Both the position numbers and the translations under genes were made by a program. A DNA stretch of 22,030 nt, from the NCBI GenBank assembly GCA_023128855.1, contig JAGMDE010000021.1, forward strand, positions 1 through 22,030. Reading direction: 5' to 3'. The notes under the pieces were generated by a model. It was not told where the DNA came from, did no database searches, and saw only the letters and a list, made by a program, of their open reading frames with translations. Positions 5,519 to 12,467 of the stretch are shown in pieces; position 1 is the first letter of the stretch; each line of letters starts with the position of its first letter. Origin of the DNA: Thermoplasmatales archaeon. GTDB taxonomy: Archaea; Thermoplasmatota; E2; DHVEG-1.

Positions 5519-6358
5519 TTATTCCTTCTGTTTTACGCTAACTAATTTGAATTCTCCTTCCTGCCACATGAAAACTTTTACGTTAAATTCTTTACAAATA
5601 GCCAAAATTTCTGGGTCACTCTTTTTACACACTATTCCTTTTTGAATATGTGATTTTAGCTGCTCTTTCTGGAAAAGGTGTGCATAAGCAATAACTTGAC
5701 CAAATGCTTCCCAATTTAATTTTGGTTTAACCTCAATGATCCAAACTGCTTGGTCAGTATAAGCAACGAGGTCTATTGCTTTTCTCCAATCAAATATGCT
5801 TCCATATTTATTTGTGGAGACCATAGAACCAACTTTAACCTCTCGCTCTATTTTACCTTGTAGAGGATTGACTCTAATAAATTCATCAATAAGGAAATCA
5901 TGGGGTGATTTTAAGGCGCTAATATCAGGACATAGCTCTTTTAACAATTTTGGTCCTTGAGAAATTAAAACTTTAAGAAAGCTAACTTCAGAGTCTTTAT
6001 CAAATTTTTCAAATCTCTTACAACTTTTCCAACAAGTATACCACCCGATTTGTCCATCTTCAAGTATAGCTATAGTTCCAGAAACATAGTAATGTCCTCT
6101 TCCTCGTTGTGATCTAAGTGTTCTTGGAAGAGATTCGCCTATCCTCTTTTTCAAAACCTTTGCCCTTGGCTTAAAATGGTTTTCATAAATTTCTTTTTCG
6201 TGCTTTTCATCAACATATCCATTCTTTGTAATTCTCAGTCTGAAAATTTCATAGTCAATGTTATGTCTTTTCTTTATTTCTTGAAGTAAACTGATGATTT
6301 GTTTGTTCTTTTCTCTTCGAGAATCCGTTTCTCCTAAATAAAATCTAAGTTTAAACAT
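5519..6358 (-). CDS. PD-(D/E)XK nuclease-fold protein, cassette-borne (279 aa)
   Basis: The C-terminal third has the restriction-endonuclease fold pattern: KAIDLVAYTD (D196), VWIIEVKP (E209-V-K211), then WEAFGQVIAYAHLF with Q221 and Y225, as in PD-(D/E)XK enzymes that cut or bind DNA. The first ~150 residues are an unrecognised region with a basic block KPRAKVLKKRIGESLPRTLR and a GHYYVSGTIAILEDGQIGWY segment, perhaps a specificity domain. GGAGGG lies before the ATG. The gene fills one cassette between attC2 and attC3: its start is 28 bp after attC2 and its stop 20 bp before attC3. A stand-alone nuclease with its own sensor, likely in defence, is inferred; no methylase is visible. Confidence 0.7.
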   Translation of the reverse strand: MFKLRFYLGETDSRREKNKQIISLLQEIKKRHNIDYEIFRLRITKNGYVDEKHEKEIYENHFKPRAKVLKKRIGESLPRTLRSQRGRGHYYVSGTIAILEDGQIGWYTCWKSCKRFEKFDKDSEVSFLKVLISQGPKLLKELCPDISALKSPHDFLIDEFIRVNPLQGKIEREVKVGSMVSTNKYGSIFDWRKAIDLVAYTDQAVWIIEVKPKLNWEAFGQVIAYAHLFQKEQLKSHIQKGIVCKKSDPEILAICKEFNVKVFMWQEGEFKLVSVKQKE

Positions 6359-6385
6359 GTTATTTCCCTCCTATTCTGGCAATTT

Positions 6386-6474
6386 CCGATAACGTTCTAA
6401 GCGTATCTGAAGTTTGCCCAAAGGGCAAATTTGGGTGAGGGCGATTGCCCGAACCAGATATACTCTGTTAGCCG
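6386..6474 (-). repeat. attC-like integron recombination site (attC2)
   Basis: Read on the minus strand: CGGCTAAC (R' region), AGA, GTATATCTG (L'), centre, CAGATACGC (L''), TTAGAAC, GTTATCGG (R'' region). L' and L'' pair at 7 of 9 positions; AGAACGTTA before the 3' end is typical of attC sites. The centre holds a perfect hairpin TTTGCCC-AAA-GGGCAAA at 6413-6429. It begins 12 bp after the stop of the nuclease gene at 6486 and ends 28 bp before the next start. Confidence 0.75.
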
Positions 6475-6485
6475 AAGTTGCCTTA

Positions 6486-7025
6486 TCATTCGTGTTGTAA
6501 ATAGAACCATTCGACCAAATCCACAATCAGGTCTGCCGGATCTTCTTCACGTTCTTTAATAAAGAGCATTTCCTTTAAATGATCGTTGGTAACAAAAAGT
6601 ATGATCTTCTTCTCTGAACTAAATACTGTGTTGCGTCGGATGTGTGCAGCCTCATTAGGGAGTTTATTACAGACCATAATAGCAAGACGTCCCATCGGCT
6701 TAGTCATGTAGTTGCGGGTTTGATCGACTTCCTCTTTCCCAATTTCAGTTTTGTCGTAGTTTTTGAACTCAAAAAGTACCATCCGGGCATCAAGTTCTTG
6801 AAGTAAGTAACCCCAAGTGTTGGAAGCATCAAAGTTTCGATTTGGGAAAACTGCGTCTCGTCTATCAATGCCTGAGAAAGTCCTAGGTTGTATCTTTGGC
6901 TTGGCTAGAGGTGGGACGAAGAGATAGCGTAGAATCTCTATACATACATCTTCGAATTCTTTCCAGCCGTTTGTACCGGCGGGACAAGATGAGAGATTAC
7001 TCGCAAAGTCGCTAGCCTCACTCAT
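6486..7025 (-). CDS. Restriction-endonuclease-like protein partnered with TIR-Mrr gene (179 aa)
   Basis: Residues 20-110 show a restriction-endonuclease-like core: WKEFEDVCIEILRYLF (helix with E24), SGIDRRDAVFPN (D57), MVLFEFKNY (E86-F-K88), and EEVDQTRNYM (Q102), in the order of a Mrr-type PD-(D/E)XK fold. The remaining ~70 residues form a helix-rich tail. It overlaps the end of the TIR-Mrr gene by 8 bp, with GGAGGGGG inside that gene as ribosome binding site, so the two are translationally coupled and probably work together. Both lie in the same cassette between attC1 and attC2. Base composition is visibly richer in G and C than the neighbouring island genes, fitting acquisition from another genome. 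Partner or second nuclease of a defence pair is inferred. Confidence 0.7.
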   Translation of the reverse strand: MSEASDFASNLSSCPAGTNGWKEFEDVCIEILRYLFVPPLAKPKIQPRTFSGIDRRDAVFPNRNFDASNTWGYLLQELDARMVLFEFKNYDKTEIGKEEVDQTRNYMTKPMGRLAIMVCNKLPNEAAHIRRNTVFSSEKKIILFVTNDHLKEMLFIKEREEDPADLIVDLVEWFYLQHE

Positions 7026-7899
7026 CTTGCCCCCTCCCGCTTTTCAGAAAGTATTTGTATATTAAATTTTTATGTTGAAGAAGCAATCTCTTAAGCTCTG
7101 TCCCATCTATCACTCGAATTTGAATTCGACCTTTGGATTCAGCCGATGCAAGCCATCCATGAGCAGCAGATGTAAGTTGGCTATTCGTGACCAGTAGACC
7201 TTTACAGTGTTCTGGAAGATGGGATAGATAATTTGCAAGTTGGTGTATTGACTTAAGGTCAGCCCTCGATTTGTGATATAACTTAACCTCAACCAACCAT
7301 TTTTCTATAACTTTTACACCAAATGGATCAATATGAGGATAGAGAGCCATAATATCTACATGTAAATCTTCAATTGCCACCTCTTGTCTTATGTCGCTGA
7401 AACCCAACTTCGATAGCAAATCTGCAACGAGATTCTCAAAAAGTCGGTAATCTAATATTGAAAAGTCGATTTCAGGTAAGAGTCCGATTTGTTCAACAAG
7501 ATGATCGACTCCCTCATCGAAATTTAATCGGAGATCTAGATACCGTCGAGATGCAAGGGCAGCAGGAATTTTACAATCAGCAATAACAACTGGCAATAGA
7601 GTAATATCTCTAGTGGTTAGCTCACGTGATAAGGCAGCATTTAACTCATCTTGTACCCAAACAGAATTCACGGAGTTTGGGGATAGAAGGACGACAAGAT
7701 AGTCACTTGCAGAGATTGCATTTCTGATGGCAGCAGCTAAAGAGTCCCCTGTTTTTAGCTCGTACATATCAAACCATACACGAACCCCGCTTTTGATCAA
7801 CTTATCAGCAATCTTACGAGCTATGTCTTTGTCATCGCTTGCATAGCTTAAGAAAATCTGATGTTGTTGGGATCTTTTTGGTTCTTTTCTATCTGCCAT
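7018..7899 (-). CDS. TIR domain-Mrr-like nuclease fusion protein (293 aa)
   Basis: Residues 13-135 form a TIR domain: HQIFLSYASDDKDIARKIAD, VRVWFDMYELKTGDSL, then SDYLVVLLSPNSVNSVWVQDEL, where E85 is at the position of the catalytic glutamate of NAD-cleaving TIR domains. Residues 150-235 form a Mrr-type restriction endonuclease fold: LFENLVADLLSKLGF, HVDIMA (D182), WLVEVK (E204-V-K206) and IHQLANY (Q220). TIR domains in prokaryotes often act as NAD-depleting effectors or signal generators in anti-phage systems; the nuclease part would sense or cut DNA. The fusion plus the overlapping second nuclease gene suggests a two-protein defence system. It starts 34 bp after attC1. TAGGTG precedes the ATG by about 12 bp. 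Confidence 0.8.
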   Translation of the reverse strand: MADRKEPKRSQQHQIFLSYASDDKDIARKIADKLIKSGVRVWFDMYELKTGDSLAAAIRNAISASDYLVVLLSPNSVNSVWVQDELNAALSRELTTRDITLLPVVIADCKIPAALASRRYLDLRLNFDEGVDHLVEQIGLLPEIDFSILDYRLFENLVADLLSKLGFSDIRQEVAIEDLHVDIMALYPHIDPFGVKVIEKWLVEVKLYHKSRADLKSIHQLANYLSHLPEHCKGLLVTNSQLTSAAHGWLASAESKGRIQIRVIDGTELKRLLLQHKNLIYKYFLKSGRGQDE

Positions 7900-7932
7900 A
7901 CTAATTACACACCTAATGTAAATAGCCGATTT

Positions 7933-8050
7933 CAGCTAACGGCCGCGGCTATGCGAAGTTGTCCCAAGTTCAAGTATATTTCTGTTTGAGGGACAATTTT
8001 GGTCGAAGGGGGTGCAAAACCCCCTGAGCCGTATAGCCGCGTGTTATGCG
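7933..8050 (-). repeat. attC-like integron recombination site (attC1)
   Basis: The best of the three. Minus strand: R' GCATAAC, arm CGCGGCTATACG, centre, arm CGCATAGCCGCG, R'' GTTAGCT. The arms (8030-8041 and 7944-7955) are complementary at 11 of 12 positions. The centre contains nested hairpins: GGGGGTGCAAAACCCCC at 8008-8024, and GTTGTCCC (7958-7965) against GGGACAAT (7990-7997). It ends 34 bp before the TIR-Mrr start. It is GC-rich against an AT-rich background. Confidence 0.8.
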
Positions 8051-8113
8051 CCCCGAACAGAGCGAAGCGTAGTGAGAGTGCAACGAGGCGCGGGAGCGTT
8101 AGCGACCGACGTG

Positions 8114-8129
8114 TCAAAGGAGATGGGCT
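8114..8129 (+). repeat. 16-bp perfect inverted repeat, left copy
   Basis: TCAAAGGAGATGGGCT here is exactly the reverse complement of 9119-9134. The pair brackets the TIR-like gene, 20 bp after its stop and 53 bp before its start. Confidence 0.6.
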
Positions 8130-8148
8130 AAAAATATTATATCTCTCC

Positions 8149-9066
8149 TTACTTTTTTGATGAAGCTAATAAGGATGCAGCGATTCCACCTAAAGCAACC
8201 AATCCTGCACCAACAGCAATTTTTCCTAATGTATTTAAGAACTCTTGTTGTTTCTTATTGCTGATCCAATTTCGAAATGCCGGCATGATTGGACAAATAT
8301 TATTTCTTATATTCTCATAATTCGCTGCTTCGAATTCAAAAACATTTTCTCGTAGATTTGCAGGTAATCCATCTAATGCGACTCTATTATCTGAGAGTAT
8401 TAATAGTGGATAATCCTGTCCAAATGCAATACCCAATTCTGAATGCAAATATGGGAATGTTCTCCAGACTCCAGATAACGCATCAACATATCTTGGTGAT
8501 GCAATAGCAATTAAACAATCACTTTTTTTTATTTCATCTCTGATGGCATTTCTCAATTGCTCATCTGATATTCGTTCTGGAAAATCCACCGTATTTGCAT
8601 TAAACCCCCATTCTTTTATTATTTTTACAATTTCATCTCCGATTATTCTATCTTCTGGTCGAATGCTCCGAGTAATAAATGCGTTATAAAAGGGAGATGG
8701 AAATACGTTGATGAAATATTTTTCATTACTTTCTCTATTTCCTAAATCATTCCATATATTCGTATTCGGAATCTTTTCATATATATGATAAATTATTGTA
8801 TAAAATCTTTGACCAGTAATTGCTTGAGGAATATCAAATGATACATTGCTAATAAATCGTGTGCTATTAGGTGGGATTATATTACCAAGATTGTCACTGA
8901 CCTTCTTTTGATAATATTTCTCTCCCATCCAATCGAATTGAATTCCAACTTCTGATAAAAACAATGGCGTATTCCCAAAATTTTCTAAATAAAATGAGAT
9001 TAGTCCTGTATTTCCCGGTTGATAAGTTCCTAAGCTAAAGTTCCATCTTATTTCCCATGTTGACAT
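8149..9066 (-). CDS. Ig-like/TIR-like protein with C-terminal membrane tail (305 aa)
   Basis: Three parts are visible. Residues 1-122 are beta-rich with an Ig-like look (SLGTYQPGNTGLISFYLENF, NTPLFLSEVGI). Residues 126-245 look TIR-like: YNAFITRSIRPEDRIIGDEI, a helix, KKSDCLIAIASPRYVD, then YLHSELGIAFGQDYPLLIL, where E210 is at the usual catalytic position. Residues 281-301 (GKIAVGAGLVALGGIAASLL) form one hydrophobic segment near the end, as in a tail-anchored protein. TIR-like proteins may cleave NAD or bind nucleotide signals; whether this one does is unknown. It is the first gene in the visible cassette array and lies between perfect inverted repeats. A 100-bp gap before attC1 holds a GC-rich stretch, longer than in the other cassettes. 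Confidence 0.65.
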   Translation of the reverse strand: MSTWEIRWNFSLGTYQPGNTGLISFYLENFGNTPLFLSEVGIQFDWMGEKYYQKKVSDNLGNIIPPNSTRFISNVSFDIPQAITGQRFYTIIYHIYEKIPNTNIWNDLGNRESNEKYFINVFPSPFYNAFITRSIRPEDRIIGDEIVKIIKEWGFNANTVDFPERISDEQLRNAIRDEIKKSDCLIAIASPRYVDALSGVWRTFPYLHSELGIAFGQDYPLLILSDNRVALDGLPANLRENVFEFEAANYENIRNNICPIMPAFRNWISNKKQQEFLNTLGKIAVGAGLVALGGIAASLLASSKK

Positions 9067-9118
9067 TTTATCACATCCATATTATTTTATAAATATTCCT
9101 CTATTTATCCTTACCGTA

Positions 9119-9134
9119 AGCCCATCTCCTTTGA
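9119..9134 (-). repeat. 16-bp perfect inverted repeat, right copy
   Basis: AGCCCATCTCCTTTGA, exact reverse complement of 8114-8129. Together the copies define a unit of about 1.02 kb around the TIR-like gene. Confidence 0.6.
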
Positions 9135-9291
9135 TTGCACATAACTTGTTTATATCCGACATAAATGTCGTATATCCTTCAGTTTTGGAGTTGTATCCGA
9201 ACTCATCATATTATTTTAACTCTTGTTTCTAAAATATTTAAATTCTATTTTGAAGCCAATAGGAGTAAGCCTTTATTTTTTACTGGTAAAA

Positions 9292-9320
9292 GTGAGTTCA
9301 AATCTCGTCCCCCCGTACTA
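9292..9320 (+). pseudogene. tRNA 3'-end-like fragment, possible attachment-site scar
   Basis: GTGAG-TTCAAAT-CTCGT forms a T-arm (five pairs, two of them G-T, with the conserved TTCAAAT loop), followed by CCCCCCG and TACTA, resembling the acceptor strand and CCA end of a leucine or serine tRNA. No matching 5' acceptor (CGGGGGG) or D-arm is seen upstream, so it is not a full tRNA. Integrating elements often leave such 3'-end copies; here it lies between island and core genes. Confidence 0.4.
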
Positions 9321-9545
9321 TTCTTCAACAACTCAAGAATAGCTGCAACAGAAGTAAAACGTCGTAAATTAGCGATTTTATATCTGTTGGAGATATTCTT
9401 TACCAGGACCTAGAATATCTTTGGTATTTTGAATTTTTCACTTTTTAATATTGTAAAAATTCCTTTTTTAAGATATTCCTTGATAAAACCCAAAATATTT
9501 CTGATATTTTTCGATAGCAAATCAGCTATAAAAAATATTTACGAC

Positions 9546-10328
9546 CTATGACTGTAAATTTTTGGGTTTCTTACGACTTTTTTCTAGCTCAACTGCTTCT
9601 TTTAAACTAATTTTGCCTTCTAATACTTGTATGGCAGTTTTTTCAGAAATTGAAAATTTACCACCTGAAAGTTTCCTGCTACGCTCCTGAATGTTTCTTA
9701 TATCGCCTTTAGTAGGTTTTAATGGTAAACGTTTTTGCACTTTTCCACCAGTTAAAAGAGCTATTGCAGCAGCAGCCTCGCTATCTCTATCAGATCTTCT
9801 AATTTCTTGAGTTGGAGTTGTCTTTGTCTCATCGACAATTTCTATTGGAATCCCAAGTGGAATCAATGAATTGATAATCCTATTTCTTGTTAAAACAGAA
9901 CCATGACCTATTCTAATTAAAGTATCAATAGCAGGATACTCTCTAAGAATTCTTTTAATGGCAGTTACAACTTTTTCTGGTGTTTCAACATTGGTTTTTT
10001 GTAATAGAATATTGTCACCAACAACTGCTATACCTGGTTTATCACCTGGATCTATACCAATAAAAACCTTAGAATAAAGATCTTTCCCGATTAACATTTG
10101 AAGTGCTAAATCAATAGCGTGATCAATAGTGTCGTAAGCATCTGCAGCAATCACTTTCTGGGATTTGATATCATGAAGTTCATTATTAGAAGTTAAAATA
10201 ACACCAATTCTGCTTGGAATATGATCGATAGATGTAAGAGAAACGTATGGTATCTTTCTTTTCTTGAGCGTTTTAATAAGGTCATAATACAGGGAAAAAT
10301 CCTTTGTAAAAACACCTATAGTTTTCAT
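9546..10328 (-). CDS. RuvC/RNase H-fold archaeal protein (260 aa)
   Basis: After a ~85-residue N-terminal domain, residues 88-195 have an RNase H-like (RuvC) fold: VFIGIDPGDKPGIAVVGD with D93 as first acidic residue, a middle LIRIGHGS strand, VDETKTTP near E167, and RRSDRDSEAAAAIAL with D182 as the last acidic residue. Such folds act as nucleases on branched or structured nucleic acids. The C-terminal 60 residues are basic and helical (GDIRNIQERSRKLSGGKFSI). It is the last gene of the thpR operon, one base after the CCA-adding enzyme, hinting at an RNA or DNA processing role. I know it only as a conserved archaeal-type uncharacterised protein; activity is inferred from the motif order. Confidence 0.65.
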   Translation of the reverse strand: MKTIGVFTKDFSLYYDLIKTLKKRKIPYVSLTSIDHIPSRIGVILTSNNELHDIKSQKVIAADAYDTIDHAIDLALQMLIGKDLYSKVFIGIDPGDKPGIAVVGDNILLQKTNVETPEKVVTAIKRILREYPAIDTLIRIGHGSVLTRNRIINSLIPLGIPIEIVDETKTTPTQEIRRSDRDSEAAAAIALLTGGKVQKRLPLKPTKGDIRNIQERSRKLSGGKFSISEKTAIQVLEGKISLKEAVELEKSRKKPKNLQS

Positions 10329-10329
10329 T

Positions 10330-11682
10330 CTATCTTTCCCAACTCATCTTACCATCTAAATATTCTGTCCAAAACACTGATATATTCTCTTTAAGAAGGT
10401 CTTCTTTTACTAAAACTGAATATTTCTTGTTCACTATTTTGTCTAGATGTTTGCCCATACTCATATTTTTGATTTGATCTTTCAAAAATTGTTTTATATC
10501 TGTATAATCCCTCTTAATTTCTACAAAAAACCTACCATCTTTTTCATAAGGTTCTTTAGTAACCCTTGGATCATTTTTCCATCTTTTATGAAAATCAGCT
10601 GCATTTTCTTTCAGTTTTGTAGGTGGCCCCATATGTTCAAGTGTTTTAGAAAGAGTTTCATCTTTATATTTAACAATAATGTAGATATTTTTTTCTTTAA
10701 TATGAAACACTGCATCATAGATTGTAAAATCGTTTCTTTCGCAAGCTTCCCATATTGACCGTGCAGCTTTTCTAACCTGGGGATAAAGATTTTCATCTAT
10801 TATGTCCGGCTTATCAAGTTTAACTCCGATGTACATAGATTTTTGTTTTTGGATTTCCTGTTTGATTTTTTCTATTGGCCAGGGTTTTATTTTATTTGGA
10901 AAAAAGAAAGTAATGCTTGGTTTTTTCAGATATTCTTTGCATGCTTTTACAAATAAGTCAAATTTTTCATGTGAGAGAGCTGAAGCAACATTTCTTTCAA
11001 TATCGACTGGGTCAATGAATGTGAGAGGTGTATCAAAACTTTGATATTTTCCTTTAGATAGTGCTAATCTTTCCCCTTTTTTCCAATTTTTTGCATTTTC
11101 TATAAGCTTTCTAAAAGTTTCATATTTTAATATCAAAATTTCACAAAGGTATCCTGAAAAACCCTCGATTTCTGCTTCAGCGCCATAGCATCCAATTCCC
11201 TTAAGGAATTGCTTGAACAATAGAACCTCTGATCTTTGTGAATCAAGTATATTCTCTTTAATGTATTTTGTATGAAGCGGTGTTCTATCTACTGCTGATA
11301 GTTTTTGTGATGCTTTTTCAATTTTGTAACAAGGGACTATCTCTACATAAAAATCCTTGTAGTATCCTCTGAGATAAGGATGCTCAGCGTAGGATTCCTC
11401 TGTGTTTTTAAGAAGTTTTTTCCCTATTGAAAGTGCATTTTTTGCAATGTCCTCTTTAGCAAACTTAGTAGGAAACATTAAGAAGAAATCAATATCTAGA
11501 TCATCTCTTAGATAAGTATTCTTTGCAGTGGAACCAACAAGCTCAATTTTTACCGGGAGATTTCTATTTTTAACTTCTTTTTCAAGTTTTTCTCGAATCT
11601 CCAGGATTATTGTCTGAAGTTTTTTTCTGTAATCTGAGGAAGGAGTAACCCTCTCTAGAACTTTTTTTTCTATTTCGTTCAT
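10330..11682 (-). CDS. cca: CCA tRNA nucleotidyltransferase, archaeal class I
   Basis: Adds or repairs the CCA end of tRNAs from CTP and ATP without a nucleic-acid template. The nucleotidyltransferase signature is clear: VGSTAKNTYLRDDLDIDFFLMFP, with GS at 50-51, metal-binding D63 and D65, and a third acidic residue likely at E114 in FYVEIVPCY. The ~450 length and the HTKYIKENI and GFSGYLCEILILKY blocks fit the archaeal enzyme (central, body and tail domains following). It starts one base after the PAP2 gene stop and ends one base before the RuvC-like gene, so it is embedded in a tight operon headed by thpR. No key residue appears to be missing. Confidence 0.95.
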   Translation of the reverse strand: MNEIEKKVLERVTPSSDYRKKLQTIILEIREKLEKEVKNRNLPVKIELVGSTAKNTYLRDDLDIDFFLMFPTKFAKEDIAKNALSIGKKLLKNTEESYAEHPYLRGYYKDFYVEIVPCYKIEKASQKLSAVDRTPLHTKYIKENILDSQRSEVLLFKQFLKGIGCYGAEAEIEGFSGYLCEILILKYETFRKLIENAKNWKKGERLALSKGKYQSFDTPLTFIDPVDIERNVASALSHEKFDLFVKACKEYLKKPSITFFFPNKIKPWPIEKIKQEIQKQKSMYIGVKLDKPDIIDENLYPQVRKAARSIWEACERNDFTIYDAVFHIKEKNIYIIVKYKDETLSKTLEHMGPPTKLKENAADFHKRWKNDPRVTKEPYEKDGRFFVEIKRDYTDIKQFLKDQIKNMSMGKHLDKIVNKKYSVLVKEDLLKENISVFWTEYLDGKMSWER

Positions 11683-11683
11683 T

Positions 11684-12442
11684 TCATTCCCCCTGCATGA
11701 ATCTCCTCAATATGAATATTGCCCCTACTGCAAGTAAGGCACCAGCTATTACATCAGTAATCCAATGTATTGATAAATAAATAACTGAAATTATAACAGA
11801 TATCATAGTAAAATATGCAAAGTATGTTAATTTTTTATTACCCGTTAGACTAACAGAATACGCTACAAGAATTGTCATTGCAGTGTGTAACGATGGTAGA
11901 CAATTGTTTTGAGTTGTAGTTGAATAAAAAAAGCTTTCAACAGAGGGAATGACGGTTTCAAGAGCTGAATTTATATTGTAATAGGTATAAACATTTGTTA
12001 TCGGCATAAATAGATAGAATGGTAGTGCGATAACATAGATTAATAGAAGCCCATATGCAAATGTTTTCATTGCTTTTTTGTTATCTGTTTGTAGAAAATA
12101 AAACGGTGAAAACCACAGTGTGAAAGGATAAACTGCTGTGTACATTATTACAAAGAAATAAACAAGAGCAGGAATCCAATTTTGTGAAAACTGATAGACA
12201 ATATCTCCTTCAATTCCTTTGATTTCATTTGTGAAATCATGTCCAACCCACTCAGTTACTGAGGGATCTACAACATTTACTTCAAAAAGATGTAAAGCAA
12301 CAACTCCAAAGATAATTAATAGATGCGGAAGATGTTTTCTAATATCTTGTAAGATTGATTTATCCTGATAAAATTCCTTTGGAACAATGAATTTCAAACA
12401 AACTAGTAACAATGCAAGATTGATTGCTCCTAAAACAATCAT
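11684..12442 (-). CDS. PAP2-family membrane phosphatase / phosphotransferase
   Basis: A 252-residue protein with about six membrane segments. The PAP2 active-site motifs are present: NNCLPSLHTAMT (PSLH at 183-186) and YLSIHWITDVIAG (H226 and D230), the latter being the SRxxxxxHxxxD-type motif with its first part altered to YLS. The PSLH variant is common in the branch related to inositol-phosphoryl transferases, so the enzyme may act on a polar-lipid or isoprenoid phosphate. A loop with WVGHDFTNEIKGIEGD precedes the catalytic half. It sits between thpR and cca, 25 bp and 1 bp away. The substrate cannot be told from sequence. Confidence 0.8.
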   Translation of the reverse strand: MIVLGAINLALLLVCLKFIVPKEFYQDKSILQDIRKHLPHLLIIFGVVALHLFEVNVVDPSVTEWVGHDFTNEIKGIEGDIVYQFSQNWIPALVYFFVIMYTAVYPFTLWFSPFYFLQTDNKKAMKTFAYGLLLIYVIALPFYLFMPITNVYTYYNINSALETVIPSVESFFYSTTTQNNCLPSLHTAMTILVAYSVSLTGNKKLTYFAYFTMISVIISVIYLSIHWITDVIAGALLAVGAIFILRRFMQGE

Positions 12443-12467
12443 CCATATCTCTATTTCGTCACCACCA

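Larger units (their letters stand above)
9067..9545. other. Gene-free stretch at island edge
   Basis: Contents: the right copy of the 16-bp inverted repeat (9119-9134); on the minus strand a GTTATGTGC just upstream of it that resembles an attC R'' end, with no clear partner arm; a short palindrome CGACATAAATGTCG (9158-9171) flanked by TATATCC on both sides; a tRNA 3'-end-like fragment (9292-9320); and a plus-strand frame 9322-9411 reading NNSRIAATEVKRRKLAILYL, which I cannot assign. The rest is AT-rich without features I can support. Confidence 0.5.

Noticed and set aside
8008..8024. GGGGGTGCAAAACCCCC as an intrinsic terminator
   Set aside because: It lies inside the attC1 stem and has no T run after it on the gene strand.
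8051..8110. A fourth attC after the TIR-like gene
   Set aside because: A GCGCC/GGCGC pair and a GCTAAC-like word are present, but no matching GTT end in the right orientation could be found.
9322..9411. Integrase fragment beside the tRNA-like scar
   Set aside because: The short basic frame (SRIAATEVKRRKLAILYL) has no catalytic motif of tyrosine recombinases.
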